NCBI GenBank assembly: GCA_019915015.1
Contig: JAHBBC010000014.1
Span: 806,001 to 870,000, forward strand
Origin: Auriscalpium vulgare
Lineage: Eukaryota; Basidiomycota; Agaricomycetes; Russulales; Auriscalpiaceae
Length of the DNA: 64,000 nucleotides
Direction of reading: 5' to 3'
A program made the translations under genes and the position numbers. This document shows positions 12,921 to 24,500 of this stretch, piece after piece. Under the pieces are notes generated by a model that saw only the letters and a program-made list of their open reading frames with translations, had not been told where the DNA came from and did no database searches. The stretch's first letter is position 1. Every line of letters starts with the position of its first letter.

Positions 12921-15312
12921 TTAGACGGTGTTATAGCTCCCTGCGAGTCGGCGTGAGCGGGGGCAGACGAGGGAGACGAACAGCGTACATATTCGCGCAG
13001 CCCAGTCGCCGCTTCCGGTGGCGAGGAGGCTGGCCGCGGGGCTCAGGTCGATCGAGATGACTGCACACGACCCGTTCAGCACGGCCCTGCAAGCGCCCGA
13101 CACGCGAGAACAACGCACCAGAGTTTTTGTGTCCCTGCAGCATGAGCTGCACCGTCGCGGACCGCGCGTCCCAGAACTGCACGCCGCGGTCCTTCGAGCC
13201 CGACACGACCCATTGCCCGTCGTGCGACACCGCCACGCTCAGCACATAGTCCTGCGCACACGCTCAGCTGCGCCCATACGCTCCAACCACACAACGACGC
13301 ACCTTATGCCCTGTGAAGTTCATCGTGCACGCGCTCGCCTTGTCGCCCTCCTTCTTGACAACGGCACCAGGCGGCATGCCCTCGCGCTTGCCCGCGTTCT
13401 GCACGGCGGCGCGCACGTCCCAGTACTTGAGCGTCTTGTCGAGCGAGCCGCTGACGAGGCCCTTCCCGTCGGGCGTGAACGCGACGCTGTACACGCTGTC
13501 CTTGTGCCCCTTGAGCCGCTCGACGAGCTGCCCCGTCGCGACGTCCCACAGGCGCACGATCGTGTCGAGCGAGCCCGCGGCGACGAGGCGCCCGTCCGGC
13601 GACATCGCGACGGACGTCACACCCGAGTCGACCGCCTCGGGCTCGTGGATCGCGAGCACCTTCGACGAGCCGTCCGTCATGTCCCAGATGCGCGCCGTCT
13701 TGTCGCCCGAGCCGGAGACGATGAGCCGCCCGTCGAAGGAAAAGTCGAGCGAGTAGATCTCCTGCTGGTGCCCATCGAACACGTTGCGGATGCGCCGCTT
13801 CGCGATGTCCCAAATCTGGCGATTCGGGCCCAGAGTGTGAGCGCATGCACGTGCAAAGATCTGAGGAAGATGCCTACGCGAATCTGCTTGTCTTCGGCAC
13901 CGGTGGCGAGGTACTTGCCGTCGGGGCTGAAGCAGACGCTGCGAATGTACAAGTCGCCCGTCTTTGGCGCAGAGTCGTCCTTCAAGACACTGCACGTATT
14001 TTTAGGGCGTGTGCGAACCCATGTGGCTGTCCACTCACCATGTCTTGGCGCCCGTCTTTGTGTCGTAGATTTGGGCGGTACGATTGCATCCCGTCGCCAG
14101 GTACTTGCCGTCAGCGGAGAAGCGCACGCAGCACACGACACTGCGACCGCAAATCCCAGTGAGCCACGCAAGCCGCATTTTGCGGGCAACCGTGAACCAC
14201 GCACCTCTCGTGCAGCAGCGTGTGCACCAGGTTCACATCCAGCGAGCGCTTGACCTTGGGGTTGAAGACGGCAAACCAGTCGGTCCCCTCTTTCTTCAAT
14301 TCCGGCGGGACATTGTGCGGGTCGAGGTCGTCCGGAAAGCCTCCGTTCGCGCTAATCGGGACCATCGCGCCTGTGGCATCGGGCGGTCCGTCCTGCGCGG
14401 CGGTAAACGGCGTTGTCGTCGAGGGAGGTGGTGGCAGACCGGGTCCGCCTGGCGGCATCTTACTCGTGCTGGGACCCGGACCCGCTGGCCCCATAGACGG
14501 GCTGAAGGGTTCTGCGTGGCCTTTGGCGACATGTAGCGTGGCAAATGAGGACAAACGCACCTGGACGATCTGTCTTGATCCTGTCTGTTTTGATCCTTTT
14601 TGGCTCGCGCATGTCGCGCTCGCGGTCCCTGTCCCGATCGCGCTCACGGTCGCGCTCGCGTTCACGCTCCCTGTCCCGCTCTCTGTCCAGGCGCTCGCGC
14701 TCTGCCACCCTCTCCCTCTCACGGTCTCTCTCCCTGTCGCGGTCGCGGTCACGATCACGGTCGCGGTCCACGGGGTCGCCGCGGCGGCCGTAGAATGGAT
14801 CATTGTAGGGTAGTGCGGAGTTGGCGGTCGGGGTCGCCACGCCTGAGGCGCCGGGGCCGACGTTGACGCCAAGGGTGGGGGGTATGCCGGCGGCGTTTTG
14901 GCGGACGGCAATGAGCTCCTGGCGGAGACGGCCTATCTCCTCCTCATACTGCTGGCGTATTTTTGAGTGCTGGTTCTCGAGGTCGTAGAGGCTCTGACGG
15001 ATGATGTTGAGTTCGTTGACCTGGCTGGATACTGTGGGATGGATGGGTCGGGTGAGCAGAAAGAGGTGGCGGGAGAGGGAGCGACGGACCCTTGCTCTCA
15101 TAGTCGTCGCGCTGGTTGCGGAGAAGGGAGTATTCCTGGGAGAGGCCGTCGAACTCCTGGCGGATGACGTCGAACGACTCGTTGAGGCGGGCTTGCTGTT
15201 GCGACTGGGCGGGGGGCCCTGTGGGCTGGAGGCTGCGGTGCTGCGGGGGCTGTGAGCGGGGGACGGAGGGAGGAGGGGAAAGGGGACGGACGGCGTATAT
15301 GGAGGAGGACAT
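12921..15312 (-). CDS. TUP1: Tup1 WD40 transcriptional co-repressor
   Basis: Multi-exon gene. The N-terminus ([11 protein letters not shown]) leads into a Tup1 tetramerisation coiled coil ([19 protein letters not shown], then [20 protein letters not shown] and [16 protein letters not shown]). A proline/glycine linker is interrupted by an unusual Arg-Asp/Arg-Glu dipeptide tract (14620-14790) followed by [13 protein letters not shown]. Next comes the Tup1 pre-propeller segment [20 protein letters not shown] and seven WD repeats with typical blades such as [11 protein letters not shown] and [12 protein letters not shown] final short exon gives ARIWSYNTV-stop, the usual Tup1 ending. With Ssn6 the protein represses gene sets by recruiting histone deacetylases. 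The start is the first Met ahead of the coiled coil. All WD repeats look complete. Confidence 0.94.
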
Positions 15313-17757
15313 TGATGTGGGAGATGCGTCGAGTCGGGCGGCGTGGACGCTGCGTTTATATCTGCTTTCGGTCTCGCTTGCTCTCTCCCCCGCCAGCAGG
15401 GCGCGGACCTTTCCCACACGCATCAGGGCATCCCGCCGGCTTCCCTCTTTTGTCCCATGTTGCCTTGCGACGCCACCGTCACCCCGGCGAACCGCGCACA
15501 CATATCCGCACGACTTACCCCCACCACGCGCTCCCGGCAGTGCCTCCCAGCGCCAGCCTCGCAGCGGCCGAGTGCCGCTGTGGCCCCGCGAAGCGATGAG
15601 GCGAGGCGGCGCAGGGCACACTGCACAGCGCGCGGGCGATAATTGATGGCACGCCGTATCTCGATCTGCGCGAAGCCGCGCACGGACCACGCCGGGGCCG
15701 CGCTTCGTGCATTCCCCCCAGTCCCACTGCTCACACGCCTCTCGGCTTCCAATGTCCCACCGTCTCTGTCCGGCGAACCTCCCAGAACACCGCCGCACAT
15801 TCCCAGCCCTGCCGCACCGCCCCCGCGCCGTTGCAGCCCCCGCTCCCGATCTCCCATAGTGACATCATCCCAATGCGTTCCTTGTCTCCCGGAGACGACG
15901 GTCCACCCATCACCCGCATTCGGCACAATTGCTCAAAGCGCCTTCTACACTCCGATTGGTCTTTCTCCTAGCCTGCTTTCTGGCATCTTCTGAGCATCAC
16001 GCCAGGCCTGGCCGTCTGTTGTCTTCCCCCCATTAAATAGATTATCTAAGATCCCGGCCTCGCTCCGGCCCGAACGCCGGCCACCGCTGGCGCCAACGCC
16101 CCGATCACGTCGTCTTCTCTGTCGCGCCGCACCACTCCTCCAAGTCGTCCACACCGCCACACGAAGCAGCCAACATGGTCCTGTTAGCCGCGTGTACCTC
16201 CTATGCCGCGGACCAACGTACCGGGCAATCAGAACAACACGCAGGGACATCAGCATAGTCGCCGTTGTTTTGACGTCTTTCACCATCAGCACCAGCTGCG
16301 CAATTCGGGTCCAAGCAAAGTCTGATATGACGGAGCGCTCAGGTCTGCACAAGGCCGCAGTATCGACATAGATGCTATCGGGCACAGGACTCCGATCAAG
16401 CCTCGAGGATCCGGCACTGCATCCCAACTTTGCGACTTCCACGAACTGCAGGTCAGCATATTCTTCAACATTCCGTCAAGTAAGCAAGCATCTACAGCAT
16501 GACTCACAATACTCCTTTTCAGACTGTTGTCCGAACAATCTCGCACTGGCAGCGCCTTTCTTGCCAAGTTCCACCCCTTGTATCCAAACCGACTGTGACT
16601 TGTTGCTGAACATATAAGGTCCAGCTGCGAAGTCCACCCTACGTGCTTGTGTCCTCTTGTCCTCTTCAATCAATGCTCGTGACATGCATGCGAGTCGTCT
16701 CACATCGTCGTCTCTGCGCATTGATCTACCCCGACCACGCAACTGTTCTGCCGGGTGCACTTCGCTCGTTGTTCTCGTCAGCGCTACCCACTGGTGTGTC
16801 AGGACAATCTGGCTGTCGGCGCCTAGACTACCCCATATGGCTCGCCTTGGCCTGCAAAGTGAGCAGCAGCGGAGCGGTGACGATAGTCTCTCGGTAAGTC
16901 CGCCCCTCCGTCGTGCCGTTTGGCTGATGGGTAGTGACTTTCTCACCGTCAGCGGCGTGATAATAACGGCCGCAATCATCTGTCGGCCTCCTGACCTGCT
17001 CACAGCGATCGTTGTGCAGATGTGCACCGAGAGTATGTTGATGTGATGATTTCCTTCCTCATCGACGGCGTCTGACGATCTGCACAGCTTGTATCAAGTA
17101 CGTTGGGGGTGCCGCCGCTTTACTTCTCGGTGCGTCTCCGCATGTCAAATACCAATACCGACTTGCGTCGTTATGTAAGTCAAAGCATGATCCTTGGGGC
17201 CGGTCAGAGTCACCGTGATCCTCCATCTAGATTCCGCACCTTTAACTAACTATATTGCCGACGCGCCAGCCAGTATAATGGTGCCGCCCATCCAGCTCAT
17301 GTAATGTGACGCGCACTAATTAGATCAGTTTACATATATATGCATTACTATAGATTACTATCTGCTCGACAGCGTGGTGGGCCAGATGATCAACCGGAAT
17401 GGCGCTCCGTGGCGGAGCGCCCGACGAAACGCTAGGATCTATCAGGATCTATCTCAGGGTATGCGTCTGGGCGCGCGCTTCGAGGAAAGCGGTCCGCAAT
17501 ACGGCGCCTTCCACGGGAAGACAACACGGTGATATAGTTGCGTATGCACCGCACGCGGTGTGCCGAAGGGGTGTCGAAGAGTCTAAGCTCGTAGAGAGGC
17601 GCTGCGCACAGTAGCTGAATCACACACGTGCCCGACATTTCATCCCCCATCGCACTATCCAGTAGTAAAACCAGCCGCAAAGCAGCAGCAGCAGCAAATT
17701 GACGACGGCGACCGACAACAGGACAGCGCACGTAAAAGACCCGGCCGCACCGCCACG
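15313..17757. other. Long intergenic region with an unresolved spliced candidate
   Basis: 15313-16000 is the GC/CT-rich TUP1 upstream region, with no gene seen. Between ~16650 and ~17330 the + strand has several plausible introns (GTAAGT near 16892 to CAG near 16951; GTATGT near 17032 to CACAG near 17088). These join hydrophobic stretches such as VIITAAIICRPPDLLTAIVV and TCIKYVGGAAALLL. On the - strand, 16150-16440 gives TTATMLMSLRVVLIARYV. Either could be a membrane-protein gene or a decayed one. I could not assemble a full frame or name a family. Confidence 0.3.
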
Positions 17758-18997
17758 CTATCCCCACTGACTCTTGCCCCGGACGCCTTGTTGCCAGCCT
17801 CCGCCAAAACGGCCCTTCCCCGGACGCTGGAGGTATGGGTTCGCACCGGCGGGCTTCGCAGGCAGCGGCGCGCTGGCCGACGACGACGACGGCGCGGCGG
17901 CGGCGAAGTCGATCTTGGCGCGCTTTGTCGGCGCCCCCTCCTGCTGCTCCGACCGCGTCTTCTGGTGCACGGCTGCAGGTCGGTGACAGGTTGAGTCGAG
18001 AGAGGAACCGCATAGAACAGAATGCGCGTCGCGGGATCCCACCCGAGCAGCGAACAACAGAGGTCGACGAAATTTGAGCACACGAGAGGACGGCGGTTAG
18101 CACCGTGGAGAAAGAGGAAAAAGAACAGCGACTGACCGAGTTCATCCGCGAACCATTCCCCCCGCACGTCCATCGGATCCCACACCGCCTTGGAAAAATT
18201 CGTCGCGCGCTCATCGACATCCACGAACTCCACGAGCTTCGCATACAGATGCGGGTTCCGGAACGAGCGGTTCGACATCAGCGAGTCGTTGAAGTGCTTC
18301 GGCTGGCTCGCATCGCGCTTCAGCTCGTGAAAATGCGCCAGCTTCGTCTGCAGACCAATCAGCCGCCACGCCCACGCCCCCGCACACTGCGTATACGCAC
18401 TTCGACGGCCGGGTCCGGTGGCGCGCTGGACGCGGGCGGGATGCCCCAGTCCGCGACGCCCGGGATGGCGGGCGGGCGGAGCAGCGCGCGCACCTGCACG
18501 GCCTCGTCCAGCGGCTCGCCCCCCGCGTCCCGTTCGCCGATCGAGCTGGAGGACGCCGCGGCCGGCGCGGGAGGCTCGATGTCGTCCGAGATGTGTGCGC
18601 GCGCGCGCGGCTTCTGCGCGGGGCGGCGGATGACGATCTGCGCCTTCGGCGGCCGCCGCGCTGGGGCTGTGCGTCAGCTGCGCGCTCGCGAGGACGGGGT
18701 GGATACGCACGTTCGGGGGTCACGTCTGGCAGGGCTTTCAGCGGCGGGTCCTGACGCAGACAGAGGGGCACAGCCAGACGGAGGGAAACGGCGCTAGCCA
18801 GGCAGAGCAGTGAAGGCTCTCACATTGTTAGGGCCGCGCGAGCCTGAGCTCGCGTCGAACGGGCGTTTGCTTTTGGGGACGCGGGATTCCGGTGGGCGTT
18901 CAGAATCGCTTTGCGAGTCGTCGTCGTACGAGACAAGCCCTGGGCAGTGTATCAGAGCCTGACAGAAGAGGATATAATTGATGCACGCACCGTACAT
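17758..18997 (-). CDS. HCNGP/SAP30BP-like protein
   Basis: Recognised by the family order. The N-terminus is [16 protein letters not shown], where the first exon is only MYG plus an intron to 18945. A disordered Pro/Ala linker carries [11 protein letters not shown]. The conserved HCNGP core contains [40 protein letters not shown] and [16 protein letters not shown]. The C-terminus is a basic tail with PTKRAKIDF, ending [13 protein letters not shown]. Human SAP30BP is a nuclear protein linked to the SAP30 repressor complex and to pre-mRNA splicing. A splicing role here is supported only circumstantially by the divergent BUD13 neighbour. Start chosen at 18997 because only that Met joins in frame to GLVSYD. 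About four introns; borders in the GC-rich middle are approximate. Confidence 0.85.
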
Positions 18998-19212
18998 GGC
19001 GATAGGCACAGCAAACTGTGTTGTGCAGTTGCAGAGGATAGGATGCCAGCTGGGTCGAGGACTCGGAGTCGGCGGCGCAAAGTCGCGCAGCGATGCGCAA
19101 GCGTGGGAAAATGTGACCCGCGCTAACTTACGGTTCCGACGTGACGACCTCTTCAACAGTGGCCACTGGTCCAACTCTCTGTCCATTTTACCTCCATCAC
19201 CACCATATCTTA
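18998..19212. promoter_or_regulatory. Bidirectional promoter (HCNGP-like / BUD13)
   Basis: Only about 215 bp separate the two start codons, so both divergent promoters must lie here. A palindromic-looking GACGTGACG (19138-19146, CRE/ATF-like core) sits near the BUD13 side. No experimental meaning can be assigned. Confidence 0.6.
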
Positions 19213-20252
19213 ATGTCGACAATGAAAGCATATCTCGCGGAGAAGTACATGTCGGGCCCCAAAGCAGATGCCATCCTTGCGCGCGCCGCCCCCAAGAAGA
19301 AGAAGAAACGCAAAGGCGACACCCTCGCCCCCTCCGGCTCCGCGAACTCTGGCTTCCAGATCAACGACGACGACGGAGGCTGGGTTGCCGAGGAGTTGCC
19401 CGAGGATGACGCTGCCGAAGCCATCGTCGCGTCGGACCGCGCGTTCAAGAAGCGGCGCCTCGAGGGCGGCTCGGGCTGGACGAATGTGCGGCAGGCGACG
19501 CCGCCACCCGCTGCAGACGAGCAGCCCGTCGTAGCAGACGTGACCACGGACGCTGCGCCGTTCACGGGCGGGCTTCTCACCTCGAAACAGCTGCGCAAGC
19601 ACCTGCCGACCGCGCAGGTGGCGCCGGAGGCACAGGAGGATGACGAAGTCGCGCGGGCGGCGCAGGAGACGGTGTACCGCGATGCTACGGGGCGCAAGAT
19701 TGACATGAAGGCCGAGAAGGCGGAAGCGGCGAGGAAGAAGCGAGAGCGCGAGGAACGCGATGCGCAGAAGATGGAGTGGGGGAAGGGGCTGGTGCAGAGG
19801 AATGAGGCGGAGGAACGGCGCAAGCAGGAGGAGAAGATGCGCACCCGTGCGTTTGCGCGCCATGCGGACGACGAGGATCTGAATCGCGAGCAGAAGGACA
19901 AGGACCGGTGGAATGATCCTGCTGCGGCGTTCTTGACAGTGAGTGTATCCCCTCATTCGAAGGAAGCAATTCTCATTAGCTTGTTCTCTCTCCAGAAAAA
20001 GAGGAATAAGGGACCACGCAAACCTGAATATAATGGCCCTACTCCTCCGCCGAATCGCTTCGGAATCAAACCAGGGTACAGATGGGACGGAGTCGGTACG
20101 TGGCAAAGTCAATTATATACTGGTGATGAGCAGGGCCTCACACCTATCTACTAGATCGTGGCAACGGCTTTGAGAAGAAGTACTTCCAGCGGATGAACGA
20201 ACGGAAGCGCGTCGGTCAGGAGAGTCACTCATGGAGCGTCGAGGACATGTAG
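19213..20252 (+). CDS. BUD13: Bud13, RES complex pre-mRNA splicing factor
   Basis: About 307 residues in three exons (19213-19938, 19996-20095, 20155-20252). The N-terminus has the family opening MKAYLAEKYMSGPKADAILA with a Lys-rich patch (KKKKKRK). The middle is charged and helical (KAEKAEAARKKREREERDAQ, EWGKGLVQ). The C-terminal Bud13 box reads NGPTPPPNRFGIKPGYRWDG, then VDRGNGFEKKYFQ. In the RES complex Bud13 binds Snu17/Ist3 and Pml1 and aids spliceosome activation and nuclear retention of unspliced RNA. I prefer the Met at 19213 (MSTMKAYL) over an in-frame Met at 19141, because family members start immediately before KAYLAEKY. The first intron is a multiple of three and open, so retention would insert 19 residues. 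Confidence 0.93.
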
Positions 20253-20406
20253 AGAGCTGTAACCCGGAACACCTGCCATCCAAAACTGGGCCATTTCCAT
20301 TGTACGTCCTCTGATCAGGTCTACTTCGGTGCAGAAGTATCAACGCGTCTTTCGTTTGTCCGCGCTCTCCAGACCGGTACCACCCCCGTGCGCACCCTGG
20401 CGCCGA

Positions 20407-20946
20407 TCAATCGCAGACCTCAAAAAAGACGCTCCATTTCTCCTTTGTGGGCACGAGCGTTTGCCCGCCCCATGCCAACTCGATTGTCTGCCCGTACTCC
20501 CAACCTTTCAGCACTGGGTGGGTATATGCGCGTCAACATGGACCACTCCTCTTTACCAACGGTGTTCACGTACCGATGTGGAGCTTGTATCCTTCGCCCT
20601 CCAGGATGAGCGGGAATGCGTGCTGGGGAAACGGCTTGCGGGTGTGTTGCGTCGCGAGCTTCAGCAGGAGCTCCTACGGCGCGTGTCCGATCGGTGCAGG
20701 GCAACCATAAATAATAGACGAGATCTTACCGAGACAGTGGCCTGCACGGAATCATAGCGCTGTTGAACATCCGCTGGACGTTGATGTGGACTAGGCAATG
20801 TCAGCGTGTAGGCTGCGAGGAAAGTATGGTGGGGCTCGCCTGGCCGCGTAGACGTATACAGATGTGATGAAGTTGGCGCGGAAATCGTCCGAGGGGATGA
20901 CAAGCAGCGCGCAGTCGTTCAGCGAGAGCTGTGTCAGAGATGCCAT
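20407..20946 (-). CDS. Small unrecognised protein, four exons, one GC-AG intron
   Basis: I do not recognise the family. The frame opens MASLTQLSLNDCALLVIPSD followed by DFRANFITSVYVYAA. It continues through joins to RPADVQQRYDSVQATVS, then ELLLKLATQHTRKPFPQH, PLILEGEGYKLHI, LKGWEYGQTIELAWGGQ and finally EKWSVFFEVCD-stop. The first join requires a GC donor at 20839 with acceptor at 20791 (49 nt, CTGAC branch site). The other two introns are ordinary GT-AG. The conserved-looking C-terminus, regular splice sites and consistent phase make it a real gene. It would be about 125 residues with no signal peptide or membrane segment. Its position downstream of BUD13 and convergent with it gives no hint. 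Confidence 0.6.
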
Positions 20947-21555
20947 TATGTATAGTGTGAAGAAAGTACTACGGCAGTCTGGAGACCTCGTCGGACGACG
21001 GACGAGTCGTCCGGGTTGGTCACATGACAAGCGCCCTTCGATATGCCTGCGCGACTTGTCCGCGACGTCGACTCTCCAGGCCTCTGTCCCCTTCGTCCGC
21101 GCCATCGTACAACGCTAGTCCGTCGCCCCTCGGCTCGATTAAGCTAGTCGGATGACGCTCGCAAGCTCCGTCGGCCGCTGCCCGCAACGGGGAACCCGCC
21201 CCCTAGCCCATCTAAGTTACGCGGCGAGTATCGATCGGCAGCTTACTCCAGGTGCGGAGACCCTCTTCACCAGCCTACACCTCTGCACAGTACTTATCTC
21301 ACGTCAATCCATGTAGTCAAACGGGCTGCTTCCATGCAAAAGTGACAGCCAGTTCCACAGGCGCACATCAGTGTCCCGAGCGCTCTTGTGCAGCCAGCTG
21401 CAGCACGCAATCCGCATGTAGGCGTCCTCCGTCGACAGGACACTAGGCTGCACGACTGGCATGCTCTTCTGGCGCACAGAGTGACGTGATTTTCACCCCT
21501 TTTTGTTCCCGCTCGCGTTTGACACCTCTTCAAAGCAGGCATCACTCATTATCTC
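20947..21555. other. Divergent intergenic region, no gene seen
   Basis: Holds the promoters of the small - strand gene and of the NLR. Short frames lack domains. No clear TATA box. Confidence 0.45.
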
Positions 21556-24500
21556 ATGGCCTCGCCGCCCAACGGTCAACCTGTTGCCTCTTCCTCTAAG
21601 GTCTCGCAACATTCTAATCCAATCTTCGACCAAGCGGTACAAGAGCATCTACAGCGTCTTCAGCCATGGGAGCGTGTAGATTTCACTTCCTCGACGCCCG
21701 AGGGTGTGCGGAGCTTGGCCGCCGAATACCACGCCAGCCATAGGAAGAGTCGTCTTCTTCGATGTGTCCAACGTATCAGTAAAGTCATCGAGCCGTTGGA
21801 GATATTCTTCAGCGCCGTGGACAATGGTGTTTCTTCCCATCCCGAGATTGCCGGCATCGTGTGGGGTGCACTTAGATTCGTAATGCAGGTGGGTAACATT
21901 CCGCTGTGTTTTATCACGACTTACGTGTGTACAGACAATCCGTGGCGTATCCGCGTACTTCTCTAAGATCGGAGACATCCTTGAAGACATCGCCGAAGCA
22001 CTTCCTCACTATCAAGACTACGCTGTCACGCTATTCTCGACGTCCAAGAGAGTTATGGAGGTCGGTCGTCCCCGGAAGTGTCATGTTTTATCTGAACATA
22101 TCTTACAGGGTCTCGCAGGTGTCTACGGCGATATTCTTTTGACATGCACTACAATCCGGCGCATTTACAAGAACGCCCAGGGATTACGTGGTCGGTCACA
22201 TTTGGTATATTGACTGTTCTGCAAAGGTTTACTTTTGGACTCTTAGGATCGTTGTGTGTTTCCGCCCGTGCTCTGAATCCTTGGGATCACGCTTTCGATG
22301 ATGTCGTTGGCAGTCTTCGCCAGCGACGCGAGCGGCTGAATGAGCGTGTCCGACATGAAGAGATGTTGATCGCTCATGAACAGCGAAAAAAGGACGGAGA
22401 AGCACAACGACTACGGGAAGAGAAGGAGAGGGAACGAGAAGCGGAGGAGAAGAGAAGAAGAGTGGAGAAGGAGCAGCGTCGCTTGAGAGAGGAGAAAGAG
22501 GCGAAGCTCAAGGAGGCCCGGGAGCGCGAGAAAGAAAGATTACGTGAGTTGAGTGAGCAGAAGCGCGGTGAGAGCATTTCGTTAAGTCAATAGACGTTCG
22601 CGATGGCTGATTTGCATTCTCTCGAAGAGTTCCTCGAACTTCTTCAAAAGTCTACGTACGCGGAATGTCATTCCAAGCACGAGGCCTGTCGTGGCGCTAT
22701 TTCACAGCATCTAAACGCCGGACGGTGGCTTCTTGAACGACCAGAATTCGAACAATGGGCTGACAGCTCGGACTCATCGTCTGGTATGCTTTGGCTGCGG
22801 GGCAAAGGTACGCAAAGTTTTCGCATCACTTGTTCCTCCTGACTGACCACAGCACGGCGCAGCTGGAGCTGGCAAGACTATACTTTCGTGAGTCATCTGA
22901 ATTGTTTTATATTTGTTCTAGGCTTAGCCAATGCCAGCTTCATTGTGGCGAATACGCTGAGCGCACAGGTGGATGCAGCGTCCGGGCGAAGGACCGTTGC
23001 ATACTTTTATTGCCAGTACGACGACCCGCAGAAACGCTCGGATTCGCGCATCGTCCTAGGCACTCTCCTCCACCAGGTCATCTCGCAGCTGCCCGCCGAC
23101 ATTAGCGCCCTCGGCCAGCCAGACACTGCCCCTCCGGATCACGACGCTCTGGAGAATATGCTATCCTCTCTTGCCAGACATTCCAAAAATGTCGTCCTCA
23201 TCGTCGATGCCCTCGACGAGTTCGACGCAAGCGGCCGCAGGAAGCTCATACAGGCCCTGAAGCGACTTTCTCAAGACGCAAAGGTCTTCCTCACCAGCAG
23301 GGAGCTGCTGCCTAGTCAGTTTGAAGATGACACATTGGATCTTCTTCACGATATTCCTATTGTCCTCGCCGATCCTGAACATGTCAACGGGGACATTATC
23401 AAGTTCGTGTACCGGAACGTCCGCTGCGTTGGGGAGGATAATTCCGACACGCTCGACGACCCAGAGCCACCTCTCCAAGTTGGCACCCTGACCTTGCGGG
23501 ACGAGATCAGGAAGGCACTCGCCGAGCGGGCTGATGGGATGTAAGTGAATCTATGGATATGTTATAGACTGTGTTGACGGTGGACGTCTAGGTTCCTCTA
23601 CGTTCGATTGCAGATCTTACATCTTCGGAGGCAAGGCACCGAGCACGATGTCCGGACTGCTCTCAAATCGCTGCCGTCAGGCATAAGTGCAACGTTCATG
23701 AGGGCCTTACGAGACATCGAGGCGCTACCCCTGCAGCGACGCGACCGCATCAGGAGGCTTTTTAGATGGCTTATATGCTCTCCGACGGCTCCTCTTTTCA
23801 AGGACATCATGGAAACCGTCGTGATTGACGACATGGGCGACGAATGGGATCCTTCACGATGTATCGCCCGACCGTCCTCTCTCATCGAGGACTGCGCCAA
23901 TCTAGTCGTCGCGACATCGCTAGTCTCCGACACCAACTCTTCGCACTCCGGAGAAGAAACAGGGGCGGACCAAATGCTCACCTCTACGGTCCAATTTATC
24001 CATGCATCAGTCAGGGATTTCTTACTCTCGGAGTCTTCTTCACCCGAAGAAGCTCCTCTTCCGGCTTACCATTACTATCCGCTGTCAGCGGCACATCTCC
24101 CTCTCGTCCTCACTGGGTTCAAGTACTATGAGGTCTCGAATACGCTCAAGCTGCGTGAGCGGCGCGACTCACACATGACTGAAGCTTGGTACATCCACCT
24201 GCGTCTAGCAGGAGACGACGGCCGCCACCTGATCTCTCAATTCCGCCAGTTTTTGAACCCCGCGTCTTCGACGAGAATAAAGTGGGTAGAAGCCTATAAT
24301 GAGTGAGTTCTTCTGCTTTTCAAGGCTATGTCTCCGAGTTCATTGGGCCAACAAATACTAGGCTGCACTCAAATTTCCAACTCTGCGACGACCCACTACC
24401 TCTTCACCACATTGCCATCGCGCTCAACCTGCGTCACATCGTCCCGGAACTCGTGAGTCACAGCCGCTCCCTGGAGCCCTGGTCCTCCAGCCGAGACCTC

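Noticed and set aside
13018..14253. 411-codon + strand frame
   Set aside because: Antisense of the Tup1 WD40 exons.
14545..14793. Ser-Arg dipeptide frame on the + strand, looks like an SR protein
   Set aside because: It is the complement of the Tup1 Arg-Asp/Glu tract and has no RRM or supporting exons.
22560..22630. Apparent frame break in the NLR after the coiled coil
   Set aside because: The acceptor before FLELL gives a 60-nt intron that restores the frame, so no pseudogene call is needed.
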